A stretch of DNA of 64,000 nt, from the NCBI GenBank assembly GCA_014871385.1, contig CM026426.1:38347799-38411798 (forward strand), read 5' to 3'. The notes beneath the pieces are model-generated. The model was not told where the DNA came from. It worked only from the letters and a program-made list of their open reading frames with translations, and ran no database searches. Shown piece after piece: positions 26,037 to 37,443 of the stretch; positions within the stretch are counted from its first letter, which is position 1, and every line of letters starts with the position of its first letter. Origin of the DNA: Ceratodon purpureus. Its lineage: Eukaryota > Streptophyta > Bryopsida > Pseudoditrichales > Ditrichaceae. The position numbers were made by a program, and so were the translations under genes.

Positions 26037-26055
26037 GGTGTAGTGTACTCTCACC
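26037..26055 (-). repeat. right terminal inverted repeat of element A
   Basis: On the minus strand it reads GGTGAGAGTACACTACACC. It matches the left end at 16 of 19 positions and the proposed right end of element B at 15 of 19, including the core GAGAGTACACTA. Confidence 0.8.
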
Positions 26056-26399
26056 ATATACTCAAATGCATAAGTCAAACAGAGTACAAAACAAGGTCTT
26101 GACCTTGAGAAAACCTCTGACTAAATACTATCTCCCATTCGGAGTCCTAGTTAACAAGTGGCCATTTGAATTTCTAGAACTCCGAATCTCGGATCCCTAT
26201 TAATCTGCACGGCTGGCCGCCACCTATTTCTAGTCTTGCCGCTATCATTCTAGATTAGTTTCCGGGAGCAATTGAGCCCCATTGTTAGTCGCTACTATTT
26301 CATCCGGTATCTAACCTACTCCTACAGCCGTTCAAAATCGCAGGCTCTTTCGGTTAGGTGTATCCTTCCCGTTCAAGTGCTTCTTCCTGAGGCGTTTTA

Positions 26400-27845
26400 G
26401 TGAAGGCCCGACGCTAGGGGATACTAGTGTTTGTGCTGAAGGCCCTTCAACCTGTCAGGTGTGCGAGGTGGGGCGGATAGGAGATGGTGACCGGATAGAA
26501 AAGGATACCGGATTGAGGATGACTCATGTCCGTTCCAGCAACGGCAACGGTGTCTTATGTACAGGCTGGAAATCCGGCTAGAAACTCTTTGTGGCGATCC
26601 CGGAGACGACCCTTCCTCCAGAATGAGAAGTTCCAAAAATGCCAGGGTCTCATAAGCTTCTACTTCTTCCAGAATTGGAAACCCCTCTAGGTCCTCCTAT
26701 GTCTCAGGTAGATTGTCAATTGCCCCTCGGACGACCCGGTTCCTCATGTACAGGAGACCAGATGAATGACTGAATCGGGGATTGAGCAGGTGGCACGCCT
26801 GCTCGAGGCTCTCTCGGTTGCTCAACCGGAATCTCCTGCCATCTTGATTGGTCGAAGGGTCTCCAACACCTAGAGTATGCTCTGTGCCTGGAGAGAGACT
26901 CCTTACTAACTCCCTCATCTTCTCCCAAGTTTTCTCCATTACGATCGTTCGATTGTGCATTTAGTCGAGAACGGCCTTCTAGGCGAGATCCGGTTGCTGT
27001 CCTAGATACTGTTGATACATTGCATACAGGTTAGCAACGTCAAGTAGGAGGGCCAGTACCTCCTTCACCTCTACTAACCATTAGACGGCTGTCGCAACTT
27101 GGTCTCGAGCCTCATTGAAATCCGTTTGAGCATCGTGAAGATCCTGTTGACGTTTCAAGACCCGGGCCAAATGACTTCCATCTCTTCCTCCAGTTCCTCC
27201 TTCAAGCTTTCCAGGTCCCGGATGCTACTAAGATTGGCGATGCATTTGTCAAGCCTATCGGCGTGGGTGACAGCAACCACCTCCTGTGCCAACCGCTAGT
27301 GACCCCTTGTTGCCTTGGTGAGGTACATGGTGTACTGAGTCATTTTTCGGGACAAGTGAGCCATGTCTACAGAAAGATCTCCAATGTGCTCTAGAGGTCC
27401 GGTGGGCTTCGGGGCCTTTATGACAAATATCCGTCGCGTAGGAGTTCTAGATCCCTGTCCAGCTTCCAGCTCATTAGGCCGATTGATCTTGGTCGGCATA
27501 GGCGACGGTGACGGAATCTCCGATACGTCATCCGAATCTGACAAAATCCTTTGAAGGAGAATCCTTGTACTCAAATATCCTAATACTAAGACAAACCTTG
27601 AGTACGTCAGACCTCCAAAAGATAAAGAAACCCAACACCCCTTTGCTGAGTTTCCTGATCCACCTTACCAGAACTTTGATCTTCTCCTTCCATTGGAAAC
27701 CCTAACCTAAGACCATTTGAAGAGTATCCAAAAGTCCATAGGGGAAGACAAACCTTGAGTACGTCAGACATCCTTGACATCCTTGATATCATCCATCGTC
27801 CACCTGTCCTTCGCGTCACCCTTCCCCTTGAAGGCGTTGGCAATG

Positions 27846-27878
<33 letters not shown>

Positions 27879-28290
27879 CCCCCCCCCCCCCTCCCCCCCC
27901 CCCGCCCCCCCGGCATTCTCCGCTGTCAATATTTCTCTTGGACGGGAAGCGTAGGCCTCTCTCCAAACCCGCATTGTCCAGCGATCCGGATCTCCCCCGA
28001 GAGTCTCAAACCACCCCCTGTCCTTGACTAAAATCTCTTGCGTCGTCCTAGGATCTGTTTAACCTCACAGTTTCTCCAGGAGCATTGGACATCCCATGAT
28101 GTCCAAATATTCAAATAGCCTCACTTGGTTGTCTTTGTCAGTCCGAAATAGTGGCATAACCTTGAGTACTTTCATCGCCAGAAAGTCTTCTAGTAGCTTG
28201 CATCTCATACGACGGTCTGCAATATTGCTAATCGACCTTACACTGACTCTAGTAACGCCTGCACCAATGGTGCTCACTTAGTCACCTCCC
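26400..28290 (-). pseudogene. gag-like gene of element G, decayed
   Basis: Fragments align in order with the ORF of F. VLKVMPLFRTDKDN and MGCPMLLEK (28,190-28,070) match QRVMPLMPADDGE and MGCALLLDK. DPDRWTMRVWRE and DRWTMDDIKD flank the poly-C tract and match EPEQWTAQEWRD and GWDLDDIKD. APKPTGPLEHIGD (about 27,400) matches FKPTGPPEHTGE. The C-terminal quarter is poorly conserved. Multiple stops and the 64-nt homopolymer tract destroy the frame. It is probably a capsid-like or accessory protein of a non-autonomous retroelement; no zinc knuckle or protease is seen. Confidence 0.65.
27848..27911. repeat. 64-nt poly-C tract (61 C) inside the G gag-like ORF
   Basis: C runs from 27,848 with only G 27,878, T 27,892 and G 27,904 interrupting. 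On the coding strand it is poly-G between coding segments that align to one continuous stretch in F. It is either a recent expansion or a sequencing/assembly artefact. Confidence 0.9.
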
Positions 28291-28429
28291 TACCAGAAAC
28301 ATTTCTAGCTCATCGTCTCTCTATTTTGTCCTAAGTCTGGAGTTCAGCACCCATGTCATAGCGAAAGGCCATAGGGCGCACTAAACAACAAAGGAGAAGA
28401 ATAAAAGGATTCACTTCGCTCCTCTTCCT

Positions 28430-28438
28430 CCTTTTATA
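28430..28438 (-). promoter_or_regulatory. TATA box of element G
   Basis: TATAAAAGG on the minus strand, followed by AGGAAGAG. The identical nine bases sit in the same place in element F (34,756-34,764), about 150 bp upstream of the gag-like ORF here. Confidence 0.6.
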
Positions 28439-28791
28439 TCCTTCTTTCTCCCTGATCATTCATAGTCCTTCATCATGATTGGTCCTAGCTAGCGGCGCTT
28501 AATTGCCACCGCAACTGTCCGCGAAATGATTTCAATCTCCGGCGTGTAGTCGAAACGGACTCCAGTTAAATCCATCTGGACTTCCGGATTAACTCTCGAG
28601 TTGGTTCTAGCCAATAATTTTGCAGATCCTTCCGGCTAACTTTTCTTCTGGGACAACCATCTTATCACTTAATCATTCCATCCTATGCTCCCTACCTAAT
28701 CATGTCGACTATCAAATCACTAATTTTTAAAAATTTAGGCCGGAATTACTCTATCGGTCGGCAAATGGTGGAATTTACTTTCCATAGTGGC

Positions 28792-31362
28792 CTATGCGGG
28801 TATTAGCAGATGATAAAGGTGAAGTATTAAAAGAGTCAAAATTATTTGTCTATAAGATGATATGAGCCACAAATTGATGCTTTCTGAAGATCTCTGTCAT
28901 CGAGTTCCGTGATCACATCGAACAGCAACTTGAGAACTTGAAGTAGGACTTAGAGAAGTGGTTTATTTTTTTTTTGTCCACTGAAAGCAATTCCGTTTTC
29001 AATTACATTGAGAAAGCAATGCGAAAAGCACGGTTCTTGTATTAAAATTATTGAATCAACACGGAGGGGGGCAATTAGCACAAGGATTGCCTTGCTAACT
29101 GCTTCTGACTCCTTGTGAAGTATTGTAAGACAGAAGAGGCTAAAGAGGAGGCATATACCATTTGAGAAGAACAAGCACGTGAACGTAGGGCATCAGAATC
29201 TACATCAAGTGGTGATGATTCAGCGTCTATGGCAAGTGGCGACACTTTCTTAGAGTACACAAAGCTTTGTTACACGTCTTCTTCCACAGTATTTATTCTC
29301 CATCACACAATGGCTTTTGCTACATAGCTTAAGCGCACATCAACTGACAATCACCTGCCATTATACTCATAATATAGGTGTATTGAATGAAGGTTCATAT
29401 TCTATGATGTTGTCGTTGATGGAGGAAGAGGACTCAGATTATTTGATGTAGGATGAAGTGGAGACCGCTATGGAATCAGAGTTTCAGAACAACACCGATG
29501 ACTATTATGTACAAGGAGAAAACTTGACGCAAGTGAAGTACAAGCCTTCTTGGTAGTGATTCTTCGCTCAAATTTTTGAGAATTTGGATTGTTATGTACT
29601 CTCGACAAGCGTGGAATTTGACAGCTCCTAATATTATTGGAATTCATGTTTTACCAGACTGCTAGGACAAGCACTTCAATGCCAAATCAGACCATGATAT
29701 CAACGCTAGTAAGAAAGTCACATTCAGGTTTTTGTTTTGCTAAATTCATTTTCGGTCTTCAGTGCTTGCGGATGTCTATAGTACAATATTTGTATCCACC
29801 ATAATGTCACCACATCCAAATCAAAATGTGATGAAGGTAGCTATGTTTGAAGGTGTCGGAATCTTTATTCAACATCCTCAATCAAGAAGATCAAAAGGAG
29901 CTGCTTCCGGAGTGCAAAGAGCGCTAGGTTTGGAACTCGAGGCAGTGAAAACCACTTTGTCAATGATGTCAATCTGGCAGGGGTCAGTGTGAAAAAAGAT
30001 TTTTCCTATCAATTTCAAGAATAAATTTTGTCCTAAACTTCCCAATTATCATGCAAAAATTACTATACCGCCCCCTAAAACTGCCCTAAATCCTGGTTCT
30101 AGATCTAAAACCCCTAAAACTTAGATCTACTCCAATCCTGGTGGTATTATCTTAGATCTGATACATATTCCAAATCCCATTGGTATGATCGACAATACCC
30201 ACTAGTTTATACACCAGATATACAACATCCACCGAGCGAATTGACTTTTCTACCCCCAAACACTTAAATCTGCATCTCTATACATTTATACACAAATCCC
30301 TTCAACTTTCTTCTATAAATCACTGCACATTTGGACAACATCCTCCTTTCTATTGCTACTATAGCTTGGACCCTCTAAGTACATCCTGACAACAACGGGT
30401 CTACAAACCTGAAATCCTATCCTACACACCATCTCCACACACACACTACAATTTGAGAGCTCCAAACTGAGAGAGAGAGAAAGTGAGCTGTCTTGGGCCC
30501 CCTCCTCACAACCCCATCCAAAACACTAGCCGCTGCCATCTATACCCTAGCCGCCACTAGTTCTCATCTGACCACCACATTTCATCCGAACATCCAATTT
30601 TGTCCATCTGGTAATTTTCAGCCAAATTGGCAGTTTTGATCCAAAACAAAGTTATTGGAGGCGAAGGCAGTAGCTGACAATTTACAGTTGGTAAAGGGAG
30701 GATATACCAACTAAATCCTAGCCTTCACAAACCCATTAAAAGCCTACAAAATCCAACTCAACTAAGTACTTAAAACACTCATACAAAGCTGGAAACATAT
30801 AATATAAGTGTAAAATGGAGCCAAATTTGCAGAAAATGGGTCAAAACAGCCCCAACATTATAGGGCAGCAGCTCCTAACAGCTCTTAGACCACTCTAACT
30901 CTAACTGCTCTCGTGTGGAATGATTACATGAAACCCTAAACCTGCCTCTTAAACCCGCTAAAAACTAGCGGAAATCATCTAGTCGGCTGGGGCAGGGTTC
31001 ATCCAGTCGACTGGACAAATTTCATCCGAGTCCGCTGGACAAAATTCATTCACAGAGACTGGATGAGTGTCAAAAAACTGCAAGTGTAAAACAGCGAGGG
31101 GCTAGAGGGAAATAAAGAGAGGGAGATGGGCAATCTCCGGTTAACATTATCCCCTTTTTCCAGTAGTTTTGTCCTCAAAAATGCAAGGTGCAGTGGAAAA
31201 GAGAAAAAATGAAAACCAGTCTTATAGGAGGAAAAGTGCCATTGATCAACCAAAATAACAACAAAAATAAATAAATAAATAAATAAAAAATAAAAAATTG
31301 TTGAACTATTAAAGAAAAATGAAGCTGCAGCCGAAGTCGTTAAGATAAAGGAGATGGATAGC
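28792..31362. other. 2.6 kb with only an unidentified plus-strand ORF remnant
   Basis: 29,370-29,990 (+) reads as a decayed acidic ORF (SLMEEEDSDYLM, NNTDDYYVQGEN) followed by an open 76-codon stretch at 29,762-29,992 that I do not recognise. 30,000-31,060 is C/A-rich with CCCTAAA words, like a leader or LTR. An ATAAA run lies at about 31,265-31,300. No matching terminal repeats were found by eye. Confidence 0.35.
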
Positions 31363-31420
31363 TCAGTAAGTTGGCGGTGCAGAGGTTAGCTCTGCCATTA
31401 GTGGAGCATCGTCGTCCAGC

Positions 31421-31504
31421 AGCCAAGGCTCAAATTCACGATCCCATTCCTCAAAACCCATCAGCCAAGGCTCAAATTCACGATCCCATTCCTCAAAACC
31501 CATC
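31421..31504 (-). repeat. 42-bp tandem duplication in the E ORF
   Basis: 31,421-31,462 and 31,463-31,504 are identical copies, with the start of a third (AGCCAATGC). At 42 bp the frame is kept and 14 residues are duplicated. Confidence 0.9.
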
Positions 31505-32680
31505 AGCCAATGCTATTGACGTTCGAAGTCGGCTCAATCAGTAGCGAGGGCAGCCTTAAGATCGCTATTCTTGGTAGTGGCGTATTGGCGCACTCCACGA
31601 CTGACCTCGCACGGAGGTGTTGTAGCACGACGTGGCATCAGTATTCCTCCGGAAGGCACTTTATTGACACTAAATACCCCCCAAAGTAAACCACTCCGTG
31701 TTCGTTCCCACGAAGACCTATAGTTTTCCTCCTTTTAGATCATAACGGAAATCACCCCCCGAATCCAACCGTATTCCGTCTTTCGACCGGTTGGCCTGAT
31801 TTGGTAGTTTTTGCCTCGTTCCTATTTTCCGGCTTTTTAGACTAGTGGCCGGTTCCCACTGATCCGTCTATCCTTTCAAGTGGCTGGATTCTCGACCGTC
31901 CCGTGACTTAAAGTGGCTGGACACCCCACTGTTCCTATCTACCACCCGGAGAGTGGAGTAATATTCCTTCCGTATGGCTAGGTACCGGTTCGGATAGCTA
32001 CTCAGTGCCGGTTATGGATACGGAAATCATACTACAATGACATCACCATTACGGTTGTACGGCATCCTAACTATATCATCTCCCTTCCGGATTGGTTCGC
32101 AGTAGGTAATCCAGCTTTTATCCCATCTACAGGAAGCGACCGGTCCGTTTCCGGATCCCGGTGTACACACGGCTCTTTGTATCCTTAAGACTACCAGCCC
32201 TGCTGTAGTACGTCTCCCCTCCCCTCCAGGCTCCTTCCGGGACTGAAAACCGTCAACACTCGACGTTTGACACCTTCCCAATCTCTCCGGGCGCTCTCCA
32301 AACTATCCCACTGTTCAACACTCCTCCGGAACACTACTGAAGACAATAGTACCAACAAACCATTACGGTAACGGACCTGTCAACCAGCCGGTCGACACAA
32401 CAAATCCAAAAGTATATTCTCAAATGCAACAACAAAACGGCGTACAAAACAAGGCCCCGGCCTTGGAAAAACGTCCAGCTTAAATACTAAAACCTATTGA
32501 TCCTAAAGCCACCAAGTGGCCAACCGAGATCCAGAAATTCCGGATCTTGGATCCGGGAATCCCGGACCGGTGGCCGCCTTCTATTCCTAGTTACTGCCGC
32601 TATCTATCCGGATTGACAGCCGGGTGCACTTGAGCCCCATCGTTAGTCGCTGCCATTTTATCCAGTCCTTATCCTAACTT

Positions 32681-34516
32681 CTACTCCTTGTTCTTATCGA
32701 ACCGTGGGCTGTGCCGAGTTCCATCCGACCGTTCCTTCTTCTGTAATCCCTTCTTCAGCCTCTTCAGCGAGGGGCCTTCTTCCGGGGTATCAGCTGCCGG
32801 TTGGTCGATGGCCTTCCGGGCTTGTCCTGCTTGAACCGCCGGGGAGGGAGATCGTGCAGCCACCGGAACTGCGCTGAGATCCACCTCGAGATGTTCCGGA
32901 GATCCCTGTACCGGAACAAAGTCTTCCGGTGGTGGTCCTTGGTCTGGTTCCTAAGAGATGTTCCCGGGATTAACAGTCTCAATCCCAGCTAGGGTGGGCA
33001 GATTATGCAAACTGTCCAAGGTATCCGGGATAGGATCCTCCAACGGTTGTCCTGGCTCCGGTTGCACTCGCCGGATGGTCGACTGTACCGGAGAGGCTGA
33101 AGGTGGCACGTGTGCCGGTCCCCTGGTTGGTGCCTTTGGTCTGGGCTCCTCCCGATCTGCCGGTGGCTCTGGTGGTCTTGACGGACCGTCCTTTCCGGCA
33201 CTGATGATCTCCACGAAGTGCCTCATCTGCAACCAAGTGTCCGTCATCACCTGCGTCCGATCGTGCATAAATTTCACGATCAACTTCCGAGCCGGATCCG
33301 GTTGGCGGGTCAAGAAGGCTTGGTAGACGGCGCACTGATTGGCCACATCTACCGGAAGGGCTAAGGTGGCCTTGACCTCTACAACCGACTGGATGGCATG
33401 GGCTGACTGGTCACGGGCGTCATTGAAGTCCCTTTGGGCATCATGTACCTCCTGCTCGAGCTTGTTAATCCTCTCCCGGTATTGCTCCATCTGGTCAATG
33501 AACTTGGCCTGTAGACTGGCTAAGTCCCGGTGCTTGCGAAGGATAACCAAGCATTCCTCCAACCGGTTAGAGCCCGTAAGGGAAACTACCTCCTTAGCCA
33601 ACCGGCCCTCCAGCTGCCTAGTTGACTGTAGGAACTGCGCATACGCCATCACCTGCTCCGAAAGGTTGACTAAGTCCTGGCACGGTTCCCCGGTGTGCTC
33701 CGGTGGTCCGGTGGGTTTGAAGACTTCCGTGTTCAGGGTTCGCTTGGTCGGGGTGGGAGTCCGAGGTGAGCCGGACGGCTGTCCCTTCTCCAGGCTGGGA
33801 CGGGGTCTCTTAGCCGGCGTGGGGGAGACCTCCATACAATCATCATCATCGTCCTGATCGGACACCTCTTCCAGTTCAGCGTACCGTTGCATGCTCTTCA
33901 ATTCATCATACTCCAGGATCTCCTTAGGGTTCAACAGCCCCCGGTGACGGTAAAGGTGGACGAGGAAAGACGGAAGGCAGGTGGCTTGTTTCTTGGTCTT
34001 CCGGAGGTTGGCTACCTGCCGGTCAACTATCGTCTTTATCATGAGGCCCCAGTCTACGGAGAACTCACCGTCCATGGCTCCGAGGAAAATAGACGCCCAC
34101 TTGATGGTTATCCGTTTGGGCTTTTCCGGATGGAAAATAGGGTTTATAAACCCCACCACCCTCCGGGCTCTCGGATCCTTGATGTCGTCCAGGTCCCACC
34201 CTTCTCTCTTGTCTCCGGGCCCCTTGATATACGTCCACACGAAATCCCGGGCCTCCGGTGCCGAGACCTCCCCAACGTTGGTGAAGCCGTACGTATCCCT
34301 CCATTCTTGTGCCGTCCACTGCTCCGGTTCTCCCCGGATGGTTCCTCGGTTGTCGGGGTTCTTGACGAGGATCTCCTGTGCCGGAAGGGAATGTTTCCAC
34401 CCCCACGCCTTGTCCAATAGTAACGCACAGCCCATGACATCTAAGGCGGCCCGGAGGAGCTCCCACTCTCCGTCGTCTGCCGGCATCAACGGCATGACCC
34501 GTTGTACCTTCAACAA
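32681..34516 (-). CDS. gag-like protein of element F, one in-frame TAG
   Basis: A 521-aa open frame (34,516-32,951) starts MLKVQRVMPLMPADDGE. After a TAG at 32,951-32,953 it continues in the same frame for about 90 residues (EPDQGPPPEDFVPVQG to SPRFDKNKE). The order is a globular N-terminal region with EQWTAQEWRDTYGF, RRVVGFINPIFHPEKP and GAMDGEFSVDWGLMIK (residues about 80-185), an acidic linker (DQDDDDDCME), KPTGPPEHTGE, a coiled coil (about 295-400, KLEQEVHDAQRDF) and a Pro-rich tail. I recall similar ORFs as repetitive hypothetical proteins in liverworts. It is probably structural or gag-like; the reaction is unknown. The TAG may be a CAG-to-TAG mutation. Confidence 0.7.
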
Positions 34517-34755
34517 CTATCCCTCCTCCGCCGGTTCTTTCCCCTTTCTATCCATCCTGCTAAGTCCTCCTCACTGTCACTCCGGTAGCACGTGCACGCA
34601 CGATCCTCACCACAATCCCTCAACTAACGGAAACACTTCCGTCTCACCGTCTCTCTCCTACCGTCACAACCCTAACTGCGCACTCCGCCGAGGAACACAA
34701 GGATCGAGCGTTCCACAAAACGACAAAAGAAAGGAGGAGCACGGTTGCTCTTCCT

Positions 34756-34764
34756 CCTTTTATA
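34756..34764 (-). promoter_or_regulatory. TATA box of element F
   Basis: TATAAAAGG on the minus strand, 240 bp upstream of the ATG at 34,516 and identical to the box in G. It lies about 380 bp inside the element end. Confidence 0.6.
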
Positions 34765-36040
34765 CCCGCACTCACCCCCGCTCGTTCGTAGCTCATCATG
34801 ACGGACGGTCGTAGCCTTTCATCATTGGACGGTCGCGGCCGGCGGCGCTTTAATGGTCGCAGCCACTTTCCCACGTGAATCGCACCCTCCGGCGGTTATC
34901 CTAAGTCCGCTGTGTCAGGGTTCCATCACATGGAGGGTGCTCCCTTCCCTTCGACTCAGACGACCGGATCTCACCCGGCTGACCTTCCGGTTCTCTTATT
35001 TATTCAGCCAACCGTCTTAACCGGCTGTTTCCTTTATCTAAGTAGTACTTCCGTGTTCCTAACACAAATTTTTTTAATTTTTATCATTTTTCTACCGGAA
35101 TTAGTATTCCGACGTGCCAACCGTGGAAATCACTTCCACAGGTGTTGTGCGGGTGGTCACATCCAAAGTCAGCTGTTAGTTTTCTAAAACCAAGCGATCG
35201 GCTTGCTGCAGACGGGCATTGAGTGTGTGCTCGAGCTCTAGCCGACGGATAGATGGCTCGCGTCAGATTGACGGGGCAATTGCTGCTACTAATTGGGCCT
35301 CTAGGGAGTGAATAGCCGACTGGAGGGCTACTTTCTCCTGCACTAGCTGGTCTTGGGCGATGGAAGTAGAATGCACAATGGTAGCCTGTAAAGCCACTTG
35401 TGCAGTCAGGTCCTGCACCGAAGAGGTAAGTGTCGCCGCGGACGATGTAGCCTACTGTCGAGTGGCCTCGTGCTGTCTGGCGGCAGCTTTTTCCCTATCA
35501 AGGATAGTGGCCATAGCTTGAAGATTATTCATGAACAAGCAAAAGTCCGAAGAGGGGTCAAGTGGCCCTTGCGAGGATAAGCCTCGTGAACCGTCCGGAG
35601 GGCCGCTAGAGCAACAACCCGAATGGAGGCGAGCAGGTCAGCTGTTGATTGGAGTCATGTTGGTGTTGGCGGGGTGGGATGCAGTGTCTACAGGCAATGC
35701 AGAGGACTGTCTAGGTCGCTGAATGTCTAGGTCGCTGAGCTGCGGTGGTCAGTCGATTGGAGTCAATAGGAATGGGCGGATTGTGCACGATGAATTTAAT
35801 GGTGGGGTGGTGGGCAGCGGGAATAGCCGGTGAGGGGTTGGTAACATGCGAGGGTGCCTGCCAAAGGATGATCTTTGAGCCGGTGGGAGGGGTGTCCAAC
35901 GGTGCGGACAGTTGGGAGACGGCCGCTCTGGGAATGCGCGGGCAAATTGGCGATGAAGCAGTAGAAGTCGGCTTTGCAGTAGGAGTCGGGATCGGATCTT
36001 GTCCAAGGATTGTGTCGGAGGATGTTACCCTAGAGAAATG

Positions 36041-36675
36041 AGCTGAAGACTAGCAGTTAAGGCGAGTAAGGGGCGAGGAGAACAGCAAGAAGACTCTCTG
36101 TCCTACAGGCAACCTTGGTAGTATAAATATGTAGGCAGGCAATAGAGGAAATAGTCCCAGTAATTTTGGCTTAGCTGTGTTGTCCTCTGTAGTTTTGAGA
36201 CTCCAGTCATAAAACTCGATGCTGCGCCTTTTTGTAATACTCGTTGCTCCTTGACCATACTTGAATACATGCAGTTTTCCTATCACTCTCTCTTGGTGCT
36301 CTTGTGTGAATAACCCTTACTCTACTCGCTCCATTCCCTCCACTCACACCTACAATGCGAATCACTCTGTCTGTGCTTCTTTCCGAGGACGTCCTAAGCT
36401 CACACCATGGCACCCATGCTACCAACAAAAACTACAAGTAAAGAATAGAAACCCTCCTCTCCCCTCTGACTAGTATAAACCCTAAGCGATTTAAGTCTGT
36501 GTCATGGGAACAGAGTCGTGTTGGATGCCTTAACGACTTCCCTACCTTTGAGACTCTTCCTGTCCTAGCTAGATCTCTCCCATACTCAAGATAATTCCCT
36601 CTCACTAAAGAAAATCCTGAAGCCTCACTAGTCCCTCTATTCTCTCCTTCCTCCATCTAAAGAAGCTGGCTAACA
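36041..36675 (+). repeat. candidate 5' LTR of a Ty3/gypsy element
   Basis: The segment has TATAAATA at 36,122-36,129 and ends CTAACA just before a primer-binding-like site and a gag ORF. This is the layout of U3-R-U5 followed by a leader. The left edge is not defined, and no second LTR lies in the window. Confidence 0.45.
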
Positions 36676-36678
36676 TTT

Positions 36679-36696
36679 TGGCGACCATGCTCGGGA
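36679..36696 (+). other. candidate primer-binding site (tRNA-Asp type)
   Basis: TGGCGACCATGCTCGGGA lies 3 bp after the presumed LTR end. It matches the Asp-tRNA complement TGGCGCCGTTGCCGGGGA, known from plant gypsy elements, at 13 of 18 positions. Confidence 0.4.
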
Positions 36697-36744
36697 TGGA
36701 ATTTTGAGAAACCAGGGGGACTACGGACTACTTAGGGAGGAATC

Positions 36745-37443
36745 ATGCCACCTAATAAAGTGGTCCCGGAGCTAGCTAGAAACAATGACGGCAAAGAAAC
36801 TACGGTACAAGATGACATTGAAGGAACAAAGGAATTCCTCCAGTGGATGCAACAACAGATGACGGACCTTGTCGCCAAAAATGAAGCCACCAATGCAAAA
36901 CTGGAACAGTTCAGCGTACAATATCACAACATACAAACAAGCCAAAATCCGGAGACATTTGCTTAGGAATTTGACGGCCAAGCCTCTCAGGTACCCTTAG
37001 AACCATTAAGATCAGCCACAATACCACATGAGAACCCCACGGCGGCAACGTCAAGTAGTCTGGGGAGTCAAAATAGCCACCCTAAGCTACCAAAGATCCC
37101 CTGCTATGTATTTGACGACGCTGGTGACCCAGATTGGCACATTAGAAGATTCAAGGTCATAGCCAAAAGAAACGGTGTTACTCACGTTGCCAATCTTCAG
37201 AACATCTTTGGCAACACTCTTCAAGGAAACCCGATCAATTGGTATATTGATTTTGAAACAAACCATCCCCATTCCACGTGGAAGGAGATGAAGACGAGTT
37301 TTTTGCACAAGTTTCGAAAGCTAAAAACAAGCTCCAAAATATTTAGAGCCCTAAGGAATATTGTGCAAGAAAAAGAAGAGCCAATAGATAAATTGTATGA
37401 TAGATTTAAACAGCTTGCAGACAAGCTAAATCAGAAACCTTAG
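36745..37443 (+). pseudogene. Ty3/gypsy gag
   Basis: The ATG at 36,745 (MPPNKVVPELARNND) opens a frame with a coiled-coil start, a TAG at 36,964-36,966 (GCT TAG GAA, probably once CAG), and a retrotransposon gag core: LPKIPCYVFDDAGDPDWHIR, FKVIAKRNGVTHVANLQNIF, TWKEMKTSFLHKFRKL and EPIDKLYDRFKQLADKL (37,085-37,430). It ends at TAG 37,441-37,443, after which the same frame stays open 26 more codons. No zinc knuckle, protease or pol follows, so the element is truncated after gag. Confidence 0.8.

Larger units (their letters stand above)
13930..26055. mobile_element. element A: 12.1-kb TIR transposon with transposase-like and SET genes
   Basis: The boundaries come from the interrupted element G: G aligned to F breaks at 13,929 and resumes at 26,056. 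The flanks are ATATA (13,925-13,929 and 26,056-26,060), and rejoining with one ATATA restores the F-like sequence (GTATATACTCAAATG against GTATATTCTCAAATG). The ends form an imperfect inverted repeat. Inside are two convergent genes: transposase-like (+, 15,424-18,682) and SET methyltransferase-like (-, 21,119-25,059). The latter contains a hAT-like insertion (23,425-24,988). Introns and subterminal DNA are rich in GTAC words. Both genes carry stops, so this copy is probably dead. Superfamily is unassigned; a 5-bp duplication with GGTG ends does not by itself decide it. Confidence 0.8.
26056..28786 (-). mobile_element. element G, right part
   Basis: It resumes the alignment with F at CTCAAATGCA and continues through the shared landmarks GTACAAAACAAGG and GAGCCCCATTGTTAGTCGCT, the gag-like ORF and its TATA box. 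It ends at CTTTCCATA (28,786) followed by GTGGC. F ends at the equivalent CTTCCACA. See the left part for the duplication and length argument. Confidence 0.8.
31621..35140 (-). mobile_element. element F: 3.52-kb gag-like element
   Basis: It runs from TGTAGCACGA to CACTTCCACA and is flanked by GGTGT at 31,616-31,620 and 35,141-35,145. It is homologous end to end with G. TG...CA ends and a 5-bp duplication fit an LTR retroelement, yet the two ends do not look like copies of each other, and no pol is present. It could be a non-autonomous derivative with strongly diverged or lost LTRs. It is unusually rich in CCGG (TCCGG, ACCGG), unlike its AT-rich surroundings. It carries one large minus-strand ORF with a TATA box upstream. 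Confidence 0.75.
31363..36040 (-). pseudogene. element E coiled-coil ORF, split by element F
   Basis: The right part (36,040-35,141) encodes a Pro/Ser-rich start (TPPTGSKIILWQAP) and then a coiled coil (LQAMATILDREKAAARQ; LTAQVALQATIVHS; KVALQSAIHSLEAQLVAA). After F, the left part (31,620-31,363) continues with KNSDLKAALATD and two 14-residue repeats of MGFEEWDREFEPWL, then LLDDDAPLMAELTSA and a TGA at 31,363-31,365. At least six in-frame stops are present. It may be a gag-like ORF of another retroelement; no conserved domain is recognised. The GGTGT duplication at the F junction shows that the two parts were one. Confidence 0.55.

Noticed and set aside
31621-32040. Reading the ends of F (and G) as an LTR pair
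   Set aside because: The left end segment (to about 32,040) and the right end segment do not align with each other, while each aligns with its counterpart in G.
33339-34814. Plus-strand ORFs of 172-277 aa over element F
   Set aside because: They are antisense to the gag-like ORF, which has a TATA box, a homologue in G and a coiled coil.
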